A stretch of 64,000 nucleotides of DNA, taken from NCBI RefSeq assembly GCF_027887165.1, contig NC_077230.1:345645989-345709988 (forward strand). Direction: 5' to 3'. This document shows positions 1-11,700 of this stretch, piece by piece. This stretch comes from Monodelphis domestica (lineage: Eukaryota; Chordata; Mammalia; Didelphimorphia; Didelphidae). The stretch's first letter is position 1, and the number at the start of each line of letters is the position of its first letter. The position numbers were made by a program, and so were the translations under genes. Under the pieces are notes generated by a model, which did not search any database, was not told the DNA's origin, and saw only the letters and a program-made list of their open reading frames with translations.

Positions 1-100
1 AGACTGATTTTCATTGATTTTCTCACCAACAACCTCGCACAGTGCATTACAAATGGTGAGTGTTTAATAAAAGCTTTAATAAAACTTTAATAAAAAGATT
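1..100 (+). repeat. L2-like LINE 3' end
   Basis: The reverse complement matches the familiar L2 tail pattern (TTTATTAA, CACTC, GCACTGTGC) with decay. Clustered AATAAA hexamers at about 67-95 are part of this repeat and probably not a gene's poly(A) signals. Confidence 0.35.
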
Positions 101-313
101 GGATCAGATAGCCCTCTTTCACACAGTCTGTACTACCCCCCCCAAATTAAACTGCCCTAACCACTGTCCATAAAGCATCCATCCTTTCTGACTTTGCTCA
201 CTCCCGTTCCAAAGTCCAGAATGCTCCAGTGAACACAAAAAGGGGCAAAAAAAATGAAAGAGCTCTTAGGATAAAAGAGTAATAATTCAAAAAATGAGGA
301 GACAAGCAGGAGC

Positions 314-337
314 GGGGGGGGGGGCGGGGGGGCGGGG
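314..337 (+). repeat. G-rich simple tract
   Basis: 24 bases, all G except two C, that could form a quadruplex on the plus strand. It lies downstream of POLD3. Confidence 0.9.
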
Positions 338-1004
338 AAGAAGTCTGGCAGCATTTGGAACTTGGAATGGAAGAGAAATTGTAGGGTAAAGGTGGGATTA
401 CCAAATGAAAAAAGTAGGAGGTCAGAAGTTTTACCAAGTTTCTCTGGCTAAGGACCATGGGCAGCAGGCAGTCTGTGGGTGGCCTACATAGAAGAACATT
501 AGAAACTGAATACAGATACAAATGAAAGGCAGCATCATTTAGCAGGGAGTAACGAGCTCCAATCCCAAATAGCCAGTTTGGGTACAATGTGCCCTTCAGA
601 GAGGGCATAGTGACAGCCCCAACTAATTTATAGGGCCTCCGGGGTATAGGCAGGGCAGTAACTCAGAAGGCAGTAAGACTACCTCTCCCAACACAACGAG
701 GCAGCCTCACTCTGTTCCACAGTGGTAAAAACTATATTACAGCATCCTCAGATCCCGTAACCAATGAAAGAAGACAAGTTTACCCAAACGAGTCCTGACA
801 GAGTACATTTCTGGCAAACACAATACCATGCACTCATTCTGCCCATGTCCTGAGGAAACTATTTAGCTTCCTTATATGGCCCTTCTGTTCAGTGCTGTCC
901 TGTACAATAACGAATGCCCTGCTGGAGAAATGAAGATTCCCAGGGAAGAGCACAATTCTGCATGCCTCTTTGCAAGGAGTTCGTGTCACTAGAAAGGATT
1001 ATCA

Positions 1005-1370
1005 GCAGAACATGGAAAGAGCATGGGAAAGGAGATCTAGATCTGGGTCTGAACACTGGCTCTGACACTTACTGGCTGTGAGACCTGTGGCTTCACCTCT
1101 ATGATGATGGTTATCTCTCATTTGTGAAAATGGAAAAAAAATGCCTGCACTCCTTCCCTTACAGGGCCATTTCAAGAAAGACAAGCTATAAGCCTGAGTG
1201 GTTCCCAGGTCCCTTTCTAAAGCACTGTAGCATAACAGAAAAACAGCCAATCTGAAACCAGAAGAGCTGGGCCCAGGTCACTCATTATCCCACCAACACT
1301 TGTTTAACTTGGTGACCTCAGTTTTTTAGGCGTCATCTTCTTTACTCACAAAATGGAGTCCCATAATACT
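1005..1370 (+). repeat. Two adjacent MIR-type SINE fragments
   Basis: Each shows the order: loss of specific sequence, CACTTACTGGCTGTGAGACC or CTTGGTGACCTCAGTTTT, then AAATGG. That is the MIR core and tail. Boundaries are approximate. Confidence 0.55.
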
Positions 1371-2139
1371 TGTGCTACCTCACTGATCTGTTTTGAAGAA
1401 AGCAGTTTCTAAGCAGGAAAGTGCTGTTGAAATATGAGCTGTGGTTATTAATGTTACTATGATTTATTTCACTAGAAAAATTGGCCATGTTAATGGAAAA
1501 GTCAACAAAAACACTACAATCTTCTAAGGCTGATTGCCAGGATAAAAATGAAAGTAGATTAAGTAGTAAAACTTTCATTTAACCTCATTAAAACTTACTG
1601 TTTCACTTTCCCTACATATGATGCACCTTTTCATTTATCAAATATGCATTGTATAGACAGTATTTGTGTGTCCTCAGGACATAAATTCACTTAAATGGTC
1701 TCCAGGAGAGGTGTGGGAGGAAAGGATGACAAAAACTATGACTAGGTAAAATGTGCAACACACACACAAGACCCAATTTAGAACAATGACAACTCAAATA
1801 AACACTGAGCAAACACTCTTCACTGCATTATGTTCTCACAATAACTATGTCTATCAATTTTTCCTCCTTTTTGAAATAGAAAAAACTCGAACATCTCTAA
1901 TACTTAGATATTCCCATTGGTCCCTCAAACTCCAGTGTCTTCAAAATTGGGATTGCCTTTCCTCTTGAGCTAAGGGTACTTAAGTCTTTTGTGTGTTAAG
2001 GGCCTCTTTGTCAGTCTGGTTAAATTTATGGACCTCTTCTCAGAATGTTAAGTGCATAAAATACAAAAGATTACAAAATAAATCAAGTATAATAATGCTG
2101 AAGCTTCTTCCCACCTATACTCCAGTCCCTCCAAGTCTT

Positions 2140-2300
2140 CTTTTATAAGACTATAGGTTAGACAGCTAAAAGGGACCTTTATCCAGTCTAGTTCTGTAAT
2201 TTTCACATGAGAAGACAGAAGTCCACAGACAGGCTAAATTATTTGTCCAAGGACACAGAAGAAATTAGTAGTAGAACAAGGACAAATCTGTGTTTGTGAC
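2140..2300 (-). repeat. MIR-type SINE, antisense
   Basis: Contains the reversed MIR core (ACATGAGAAGAC, then TTGTCCAAGGACACAGAAG). Diverged. Confidence 0.55.
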
Positions 2301-2486
2301 TACAAATGCAAATTTTTTTCAATTCAGTCACAGCTTTCCATGGATGTCAGACTAATCTTCCCGGTGGATGCATCTGGCCATATAATTCATTCAGGTTTCT
2401 TCAATGAAGTTCTATGATCACCCCTTATTGCTCAGTCTCACTTTTGGGTTCCTCCATAATCCAGTCAAGACCTATTGGTCCAATCT

Positions 2487-2668
2487 TTTTAAAAAATCTT
2501 TAGCATCAGTTATATGTTTTGGTTCCAAGGCAGAAGAACAGTAAGGGCTAGGCAGTAGGGGTTAAGTGACCAGGGTCACCCAGCTAGAAAGTGTCTGGGG
2601 TCTGACTGAACTCAGGACCTTTGGTCTCTAGGTATAGCTCTCAATCCACTGAGTCACCTAGCTGTCCC
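2487..2668 (-). repeat. Marsupial SINE (WSINE1/SINE1 type)
   Basis: Reading on the minus strand it starts GGGACAGCTAGGTGACTCAG and ends in the CTTCTGCCTTGGAACC region. It carries the typical GGTCACCCAGCTAG core when read on the plus strand. Nearly full length. Confidence 0.8.
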
Positions 2669-2689
2669 CTAAAGGCCCAATCTTAATTT

Positions 2690-3155
2690 GTCCTAGCAAC
2701 TAGCACCAAACTTTGAACAGAGAAGGTCCTTAATAAATGTGTTAAATCAAATAATACTCTCCTCTTCCAGATGGAAGTGGGATTACTCACCACCCCTCTA
2801 TATTTCACTGCCTTTCTCTCCCTCTGCTCACAATGGACACTGAACTTGAAATGCTTTCCATTTACCTGTTAAATTTCTTCTCATCCTTTAAAAACCCAAC
2901 TTGAATAGCACCTCTTTCAGGAAGCCTTCCATGATCCCCTATAATCAGTAATAATCTCTCTGTGATCATAACATCATCATTCTTGTACTTCAAAGACAAT
3001 TTTGTATCTGCCATTTGTGTGATACAAATGGGTTATAGCCTCTCTAAGATCCATGAAAGTAAGGTCCACATCTTTTCTATCCTTGTTTTCTTTCTAGTAG
3101 TAAGCACAGTACTCTCACAAGTATAGGAGCTCATTAAATACATGCTGACTTAAAG
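2690..3155 (+). repeat. L2 LINE 3' end
   Basis: Shows the L2 order: AAAACCCAACTTGAATAGCACC, CAGGAAGCCTTCCATGATCC, ATGAAAGTAAGGTCCACATC and finally CATTAAATACATGCTGACT. A second L2 tail precedes it at 2712-2750. Confidence 0.7.
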
Positions 3156-4404
3156 AGCCAAAAAATTTTCCTTATTTAACCAATCTTTAGATTTAGATTT
3201 CTAGATGAACAGCCAGCATAATGCTTTTAAACAATGCAGCAACCAGCCAATGACCTTGGACACACTCCAGGTAGGGCTAACACAATGTCTGAGGACATGA
3301 CTGTAAAGAGAATGTCGTCCTAAATGAACTGAAAATGATGCTAGTTGGAACGAAGAGGTATCCAGCAGAGCCACAAAAAATGACGGAGGCGGCAAATAGC
3401 TTGTCTCTCAGACCACAGGGTGTACAGTTTTAACCTTTATAAACTGAAAACAAGTCTGCATCCTGTTAAGAGTTTAAAAAACTGCACACATTGCTGCTGT
3501 CCTGTCAAATTAAAGAACACATTAGACAACTCAGTTTAAATCATTTTTTAAAAAACAACCTCTCAGATTTATCAAACTATGAATAACATGGTACATATTA
3601 CCTTGAAAAAAACCCCAACATTCTAAGATTACTTGCTAAGCTGTTTTTACAAGGGAAAGCTTTGCAGACAGCTCAATATTTAGGGAGCTTTTCGAATATG
3701 TAACACAGATCACAGGATTTGTGTTATCCCTACAAGACAGAGCAACTAATAGTTTCTCTAATTCAGGGATCAGCTTTTTCAGTGATGCTTAGATGGCTAT
3801 TACTGGTCTTAATTCAATGTTACTGTTTAGAATAAACTTTCAGCACTAATAATAAAAATAAACATTTCAACAGGCTTCTCTCTTCAGAGGTAACATTCTT
3901 TGTAAAGGCTTGCTCAAGAGTCCAGGTTTCCCATCCTTTCTGAACAAAGGCCCCATTCCCATTAAGAAACAGTTATGGGATAAGCCAACCCTTACTCAGC
4001 TTGCTGCACAGGCCATAATATACTAATGTCCTTATACATAAAGCCAAAATTCACCCTGAGAACTTCTGGTCTTAATAGAGCCCCTAGAGGCTACTTTGGC
4101 TGGAAAGCCCTGGGTGATGGTTATTAATGAAGCTCATTATGAAGCCTGGGGTCAGTCATAACCCTAACCTTAAATAGCAGACAGCTGATTACACTGCCTA
4201 CTACCTCAGCCACCTTAACGATCCTCTTTCAGAATGTAAGCAGCAAGTCAGACGTCTCCAGTCCTTGGTCTGTTATTCAAGATGGGGAAGACTGACCTAC
4301 TAGCACCGTGTATATGTCTCACTAACGCTGATTGTTAGTGATTGCCATGCTTGGGTGAGTCCATTTCAGATCATTCTATTTAACCTTAAGAGAAATCACT
4401 TTTA
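3156..4404. other. Unassigned sequence downstream of POLD3
   Basis: I see no repeat, exon or RNA gene here. Short open frames such as the one at 3201-3395 have no recognisable content. Because it is free of repeats it could hold a longer POLD3 3' UTR or conserved non-coding DNA. Confidence 0.4.
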
Positions 4405-5554
4405 AAAAAGATACAATTACAATAAATGATTTATTGATTGTTTTAAGGGATTTTCCCCTCAAAAGAACAAGTTAAAAAATTTCCCTTGCTTTTTTGAACT
4501 GTGTATGTACCTTTTCCTTTCAGCTATCTCCTTGTGTACCCTAATTTCCTGGGCAAATACACAGTGGTGCTGAATAAAGGTCCAGAAGAACAACATCTGT
4601 GTTTCTGGGCTTAAAACCTTTCCCAGTCCAGGGTAGTTCCCCAGAGAGTTGTACTGAGGTTGCATTTCCTTCAGAAGAACAAAGATTTTTCATCCTCCCT
4701 GCCTGTGATTCACAAGAAGGCTCCTCCTTAGCTGGGCTTCAATTTCTGGGTGCTCAGAGAGGATTGGGGGGTGGGGAGGAAGCCACCCAACACAACAGAA
4801 CATACTCACTGTGTCAGTAGCATGACAACTCATCTAATATCTTCTGTGTTAACTTTAACTACCTTTTTGCCAAGCTGAATACAATCATAAAATATTTTCG
4901 GGCTCTCAGCCTGGAGCCCTTCCCAAGACAAGAACTGGGGACAAAGATGTAGAGGGCTTTTGTGAAGGAGACCCAACACAAGTCTGGGCCAGGTGGCAGG
5001 ATACTTTTATAATGGAGGAAAAGAAAATGATAGGGAGGTTTTTGTTATAAGGCTTAGTAAGCCCAATCAAGATTTAAAGGCAGCAAGAAAACGGCTTGTT
5101 TCTTTTTCTTTTGGGGGACAGGGGTTGAGGAGGGCAGTGGAGGAGGAGAGGGCTTAGGAAGGAGAGAGAATTCATCCACTGAAGTTCAAGGGGCTGCTCC
5201 AAACAAACAGGCAGAATACAAAGGCAGGTATTAAGAGGAACACAAATGAAGCAGGGACAGGGGTAGGTGGGCCAGGATACACTAGCCATTCAAGGACTTC
5301 TTGAACAAGTCTATTGCCTGTCTACTACAGACTGAAGAAAGGCTGTGCTTTAAATAGAATAAGAAGAATCAGAAGAAAAGCAGCTTTTGAAATGTGCCCT
5401 TGTGCTTTCCTTCTAGGAGATGCCCCTTTAAGTCTGAGGTGAGGAGCAAGATGTACTCACTTACACAGTAAGCAAGCAAGAGAGTGGATGCCCATCTGAA
5501 CACATGGGATGGGAGGGCCTGCTCCAGCAGCCAGCCTCTGTAGGAAGAGGCTGT
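4405..5554 (-). other. POLD3: Probable POLD3 3' UTR
   Basis: About 1.15 kb follow the stop codon without a recognisable interspersed repeat and end near the first standard AATAAA clearly downstream of the stop (minus strand, 4435-4430). The true cleavage site is not visible from sequence alone. The UTR could be longer, or much shorter if the hexamer overlapping the stop codon is used. Confidence 0.45.
4430..4435 (-). promoter_or_regulatory. Candidate POLD3 poly(A) signal AATAAA
   Basis: TTTATT on the plus strand reads AATAAA on the gene strand and is followed by a U-rich stretch (4414-4390). A plus-strand AATAAA sits 3 bases away (4421-4426), so the spot could serve both strands. Confidence 0.45.
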
Positions 5555-5559
5555 TTATT
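5554..5559 (-). promoter_or_regulatory. AATAAA hexamer overlapping the POLD3 stop codon
   Basis: The last codon and stop read AAA TAA followed by A, so a perfect poly(A) hexamer spans the stop. An inverted repeat with 8-bp arms (5532-5539 and 5546-5553) and a 6-nt loop directly follows it in the transcript. Whether it is used is unknown. Confidence 0.4.
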
Positions 5560-5757
5560 TCTTCTGGAAGAAGCCTGTAATGGACACCTGTCTGTTGGCT
5601 TTGCCAGGGGCAGCTGCCCCCTTCTTGAGGCCCTTTCGTTCCTCCTTGGGATCCTTCTTCACAGCCACCGAGGAGGGTCTCTGTAAGAATGTTGTCTTCA
5701 CTTTAAACTCCTCTTCGCTGTCTGTGCAGGATTCACTTTCATAAGTCTTTTCTGTCA
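5555..5757 (-). CDS. POLD3: POLD3 last coding exon with PCNA-interacting box, residues 401-466
   Basis: The 203-nt coding part of the terminal exon has acceptor TTTTTCCAACAG. It encodes TEKTYESESCTDSEEEFKVK and continues to APGKANRQVSITGFFQKK, then TAA at 5557-5555. QVSITGFF is the PIP box that docks on PCNA. The serine in it (position 458 in human numbering) is a reported phosphorylation site. The last two residues are KK where I recall RK in human. Confidence 0.98.
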
Positions 5758-8700
5758 CTGTTGGAAAAAGAATGAAAAAAAAGCATCACAAATGGGCAGA
5801 GTCCAATGAGACTGGGATAATCTAAATGCTCTTGAAATTCGCTCTTCCAGTTCTAAATCTTGTCAGTCAACAGTCAGTCAATAAATATTTATTAAGTACC
5901 TACTACATTACAGGTACTGCACATTTAGGATACAATGAAAGGCCAAAGAGACCCTCCTCTCAGGGAACTCACAGATTAATGGGGAAGATAACCTGCAAAC
6001 AACAACATATAAACAAATTATAGGTAGTAAGTGGGAAGCAGAAGCATCAATGGAGGCTGGAATAGTTTCTTGAGTTGTGGGGAGAGAAAAAGAGAAAGGG
6101 AGACGGAGGGGGAAGAGAGGAAGGCTGTGGGGGAAAGAGGGAGAGAGACAAATAGAGACAGAAAGAGGGGAGAGAGAGGGAGAGACACAAATAGAGGCAG
6201 AAAGAGGGAAGAGGGGGGGGGGATGAAGGGGGAGAGAGGGAGAGACAGAGACAGAGACAGAGAGACAGAGAGAGAAACATGGCCCAGGGTGGGGGAAGGA
6301 TGGGGTGAATAATGCCCAAAAAGGAGTGGAGGAAGAAGAGGGAAATTATCAAGGGCTTTAAAAGCAAAACATTGGATTTGATGACTGATTTTAAAGGTGA
6401 TGGAGCTAGTGGAATTGACCAGGGGGAGAAATAGTTAGACCTGTATTAAAGATGGGACTGGGGAGAGATTGGTGCAGGCAGACTAGGCATGAGGTGATCA
6501 GAAGATGCACTAGAATAGGGGCAATATAAGAGAAAAGAAGAGGATTTATGGAAGAGATGTTACAGGGCAGCTAGGTAGCATAGTAGGTAGTGCCAGACCT
6601 GAAGTCAGGAGGACCTAGGTTCAAATATGGTCTCAGACACATCCAAGCTGTGTGACCCTAGGCAAGTCACTTAACAATCATGAATGTCCAGACTTTGCTG
6701 CTTTTCTGTCTTGGAATTGATACTAAGTCAGAAGGTAAGGATGTTACAAAAAAAAGTAATAAACCTTAAGGGAAGATTGAATATGAAGGGTGAGGAAAAA
6801 GTCATGAGGCAGGATGATACCTCAGTTTTGAGCCTGGGTGAGTGGTAAGACAGTAGTGCCCTTGGCAGTAACAGTGAAGTTAAAGTTAGGAAGAGGAGAG
6901 GGTTTTGAGGGGGAAAAGACAGTGAATTCAGTTTTAGACAGGTTGAGCTTTACAGAATATCCAGTTCAAGATATACAAAAGATATCTGGAGACAGGAAAG
7001 GGGGTGAGCAGGAAGGCCAGGGCACAGAAATAACTGAATCCATGTAAAGCTGATAAGATTGCCAAGTGGAATAGTATAAAGGGAGAAGAGAAAAGGGCCC
7101 AAGATCAAGCTCTAGGGAATAGCCACCTTTAGTGGGAATGACTTGGATGCAGATCCAGCAAAGGAGACTGAGAAGGAGTGGTCAAATAGGAGAACCAAAA
7201 GAAAAGTGGCACCATGAAAACCTGGAAAGAAGAGACTATCAATGAAAAAAGGATGGTAAGATAGTATCGAAGACAGAAGAGAAATCAAGAAGGATGAAGA
7301 CTGATAAAAGGTCACTAAATTTGGCAATTAAGAGATTGTTACTCTGGAGAGAACTGTTTTGGTTGGACATGGTCATAAGCCAAACTATAGGGAGTTAAGA
7401 AAGAGGAAAAGAAGTGATAGTAGACAGCCTTCTCAAGTTTAGCCACAAAAAGGAGTCAAGACATGGGACAAGAAATAGCTAGAAGGGACGGATGGATCAA
7501 GTGAGGGTTTTTTAAGGACAGAGGATCTTCAAAGTTAGTCTATTATAGTTTTAGGCAACTTGAACTATATGGAGGTTTTTCTCCTCCATTAGGTACAAAT
7601 CTGCTTCTCTGAATTTCTTACTCCCTACTTCAAGTTCTGCTCTATGGAGCCAAAAAGAACAAGTCTAATCCTTCTTCAAAGATTCGAAGACAATTATTTT
7701 CCCCCTAAGTTTTCTCTTCAAACTAAACAGTATCAGTCCCTTTAATTGGTTCTCATATAATGTGGCCCCTATGTCTCTCAATAGTCTTCACCTTCCTCTG
7801 GACACACTCCAATTTGTCAATGTCCTGAAAATGTAGTGTCCAGAAGGAAACACGATCTTCTTACAGATATGTTTAAATTGGGACAGAGAACAGAAAATCT
7901 ATCAACATTTTGGAGCAGCATACCTACATTAGTGCAACCTAGGATCAAACTGTTATTCAGATTGAGATTATAGTCCACTAAAGTATAATGTATGCAAAGT
8001 ACAGAAAATATGTTAGGCCAAACAAGATTATAATGGGCAGTTAAAGGAGGATACAGTACTAAAAGTGACTAGACTATAATTCAAAGTCTAGAAAAATCAG
8101 GGTGATTTCTGGGTAAAATAAGACTACTTGGACTAAGGGCAGATAAACATGTGGACCTGGCAAGGGCTGTGACTACCAGAGCCAACTGGGATGGGTAGTC
8201 TGTTTGACTAGCCTCGTCTCCGAGGAAATTATCACCAAGAGGAATAGCACTGAATTTTGGGTCAGAGTACTAGGAGTTTGCTACTCACTATATCACTTAA
8301 CCTCTCTGAGCCTCAGTTCTTCATCTGAAAATGAAGAGATAGACTAGATGGCCTCTGAAGTCCTTTCCAGATCTAAACCAATGATTTTATAATAAGTAAT
8401 CCTATGACCAGTTCTATTACCTGGGTGACGTTGGAGAAGCCATCAAAACCCTCTAAAATTCCATTTCTTCTTCTGAAGAATAAGGAAGTCACACCAGATG
8501 ATCTTAAAAGAGTACTTCCAATGCTAAATCCTAGGACTTAATGACTTTTTGTTCTAGGACCCTTTACTTGGGTCTGTAACTCTTGGCCTTCTAGTTCTAA
8601 ACATCTTCTAGAACCTAATCTGAACTCAACTATGCATCTGTCTATATGCTGGCTTTGGTTATAGCTTGACTTTTAGCCTGTCTAATAACTTCTGACCTAC

Positions 8701-11700
8701 TGGACACTCAGTTACTTATATAACATAAATGACAAGAGCCAGCATACTGTTTGCAATAAAACATTAGATAAAGTGTCAGGAAACCTAGGTTCTGACTCTG
8801 AATCTGGATAACTTTAGTTTTCTCCCTCTCTCGGCCTTTATTTGTTTATAAAATGTGAGGAGTAAAGCAGATGATCTCTAAGATTCCTTTTAGTTCTAAA
8901 ACCCTATTAGTTTCTCTAATGAGAATTCACCTATTTAATTGGGGCTTCAACTAAGCCCAAGAACACAAAAGCAGAAAGGGTAAAGCTGCTATAGAACTCA
9001 CATCTCCTGACTCCAAGTTCACTCTACTATCACATGCCCCCGCCTTCCATAAGACTCCCTCTGGAGAAGATGAATTTAGTACCCCCTGTCCTTGGCCAAA
9101 TATTCCTTTCACAACTGAGCTGATATGCTCATCAGCATCATCCTGGAGAACAGGTTCAGAGTGTCTGAAGGTTATTTGTTCCCAGAGAACCTCCTGCTCT
9201 CAAAATCCTGAGCTCACTTCCTGACTCCTCAGGAGTCAGAAGCTCTTTTGAATCTTGCCAAATGGGAGACCAGCACTTAGTGATGAGTTAATCTATTTTC
9301 AGGGGATTTCCATAGGGAAGCATGCCTGTGCATTTAACAATTCTGATCCCAGAAGCTCCCCTTCCCCACAAATCTCTCACTATCCCACTTGGAGAAACAC
9401 TACTAACATCATCTTCTGGAACCAGGGCCTGGTTTTTGTTAACTCTGCCCTTCATATTAGGGAGCTTTTAAGCACATTCTGGGAGGAAAAGGGGGAAAAA
9501 ATGTACTTATCAGTAGCAGTCTCTAAGGTATAGAGTTTTGCTCCTCCTTGAGTACGTGTGATTCTATATTCAAACAGGGCAGCTGACAAAAATTATTTAT
9601 CCTCTCTAGTAATTAGCTCATTAATATGTGAAATGAAAGAGCTTAAATGTGTTTCTGGTTAGCTCATTTGCCAACCTGCCTACAATGCAGTGCCTGGGGC
9701 AGTTAAGAACTAGTCGGGACAACATCATTTTGTCAGGCTTCTATTCAACCAGAGTAAGCAATTCTTCCCTCCCCTAAACTCTTATAGGGTTTGATACATT
9801 ATGCTGAGGATTTGTGTCTTCTGTAGTAGACAGTGGAGGCTGCCATCAATTGATGTCCCTCTTCCCTACTATATCACAAATAGAGGCTTTTAATAAACCA
9901 GTATTTTCCAGTTAAAGGGGCCTACCAAAACCACCCAGGTTGTCAGAGAAGCTCCATGATGCACAGTGCTAGATTGGGAGCTGGAGGCCAGGGTTCAACA
10001 AAGCTTGACTATGTATCCTCACTAAACCTGTGATAAAAGTCAAATTCATTTCTTTGAACCTCAATGGCACTTTACTAAACTGTTGCAAGGGAAATGTTTT
10101 CAAGCACTATATAACCGAGAATCATTATCAACAGGCAATCTGACTTTTACTTGAACTATGAATCCATTCTATAAAATTCCTGAAGGTACTCAGGGCTGTA
10201 CAATAATAGAAACAGCACATAGTAATAAGTTTGTGACTTCAATAAATTATGTGACTTCAATCAGTCACATAAGCTCTGCATTATCAGTTAGACCATGACC
10301 AGTCACTAGAACCTGTACATCCCCTTGGAATAACAGGGAACTTGTGAGACCACCCATCTCACTGCTAGGGAGCTCTATTATCAGGAAGTTCTTACAATGC
10401 ACTAGAAGATGCTTCCCTTTGGCTCCCATCTAAACATTCTTCCTCATTCTTTCCTCTGGGGTTAAGCAGAATGATCTAACACTTTCTGCCATGCATCTAC
10501 ATACACTATTCTATGATGCTTTCCTAAAAGATAAAATGGTAGCTCTGCATCCAGGACAGACATTAATTTATCTACTTCCAACACTAAGGAAAACAAAACA
10601 GAAACTAATAAAAACTGGGACCTTACAGGTTCATAGGATTTTGAGTTGGAAGAAACAGACTATCAAGTTCCCCTGAGACTCAAAGAAGACCAGAACAATT
10701 TGTCCACAGTCACAGAAGTAGTAAGTGCCAAGGCAAGATTTGAATCCAGAGTCTTTAAGATTCCAAATCCAGTGGTCTTTCCACTGCCCCCTGACAAGGA
10801 GCCAACAGCTTCTCTGCAGTCATTATGTCTTTCTGGAGCTAGTAATATGTAATACATATGCTGCTTTTCTGAGCTGCCATAACAAGGCACCATTTGTGTG
10901 GATAACATCTGATTTCTTCCTCACTGACTGGCCTGCAGTTAGAAATCCACACGCCTGGTCCTCCCTCTCCTTCGCCTTGGGGGAGGGGAACTTTCCAAAC
11001 ATATCTCAGGAGGCTAACTTCCCTGCTTCTGCTATAAAATGAATTAAAAGGAAAGGCTGGCCATTTAAAACCACCAGGACAAACTCTGATCAGCGACAGG
11101 AAAGGACAAGCCTCCTTGTGCTGGTACATTTGGAACAGACTGAACAAGGGGAGGGGTGAGCAAAACTCCTTTGTTGGTAACAGGAGCCAAGATGTATTAG
11201 GTTAAGCTCTGGACTCAAATATTTCAGAAGGAAAAAAATCTCTATTGGAGAAGTAATTTTCATTGTTGCATCCAGGGCTCTTAACTATCCTAACTGAATT
11301 GAGCAGCGCAAAAAAGCCTGCAAGCAAGCACCGGGCCAAAACTGAACTCCTAGGTTTTGAACAAAGCCACAAGTACTTAGCATCTACCCCCCCCCCCCCC
11401 CCCCCCAGTGAACTCATTCTCCTCACATGGCCATGCTTTATTTTACTTCATTTTTTGGTGTGAAGAAGGAGAAAAAGGTCTGACCTGAGTGTGTGTGTAG
11501 CACCTCTACCCTCCTCTTTTTTTTTAAAGGGAAGAGAAAATCAGAAAGTTTAAAAGCAAACATACATATATGTATAATCAATAACAATGAAAACCAAAGA
11601 ACTTAAACAGGTACCATTAAAAGATGGAGGGCTAAACAAGGTCTGAAACAAAGGACAAGTTTTGGTATTTAACAAATGCTAGTTCCTAACAGTATACACT

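Noticed and set aside
1..100. Possible 3' end of a convergent gene such as CHRDL2
   Set aside because: The clustered AATAAA motifs fit an L2 tail. No coding sequence or splice site of such a gene is visible.
6031..6367. Open frames on both strands across the purine tract
   Set aside because: Composition is Arg/Glu/Gly on one strand and Leu/Ser/Pro on the other, produced by GA repeats. No splice context or homology.
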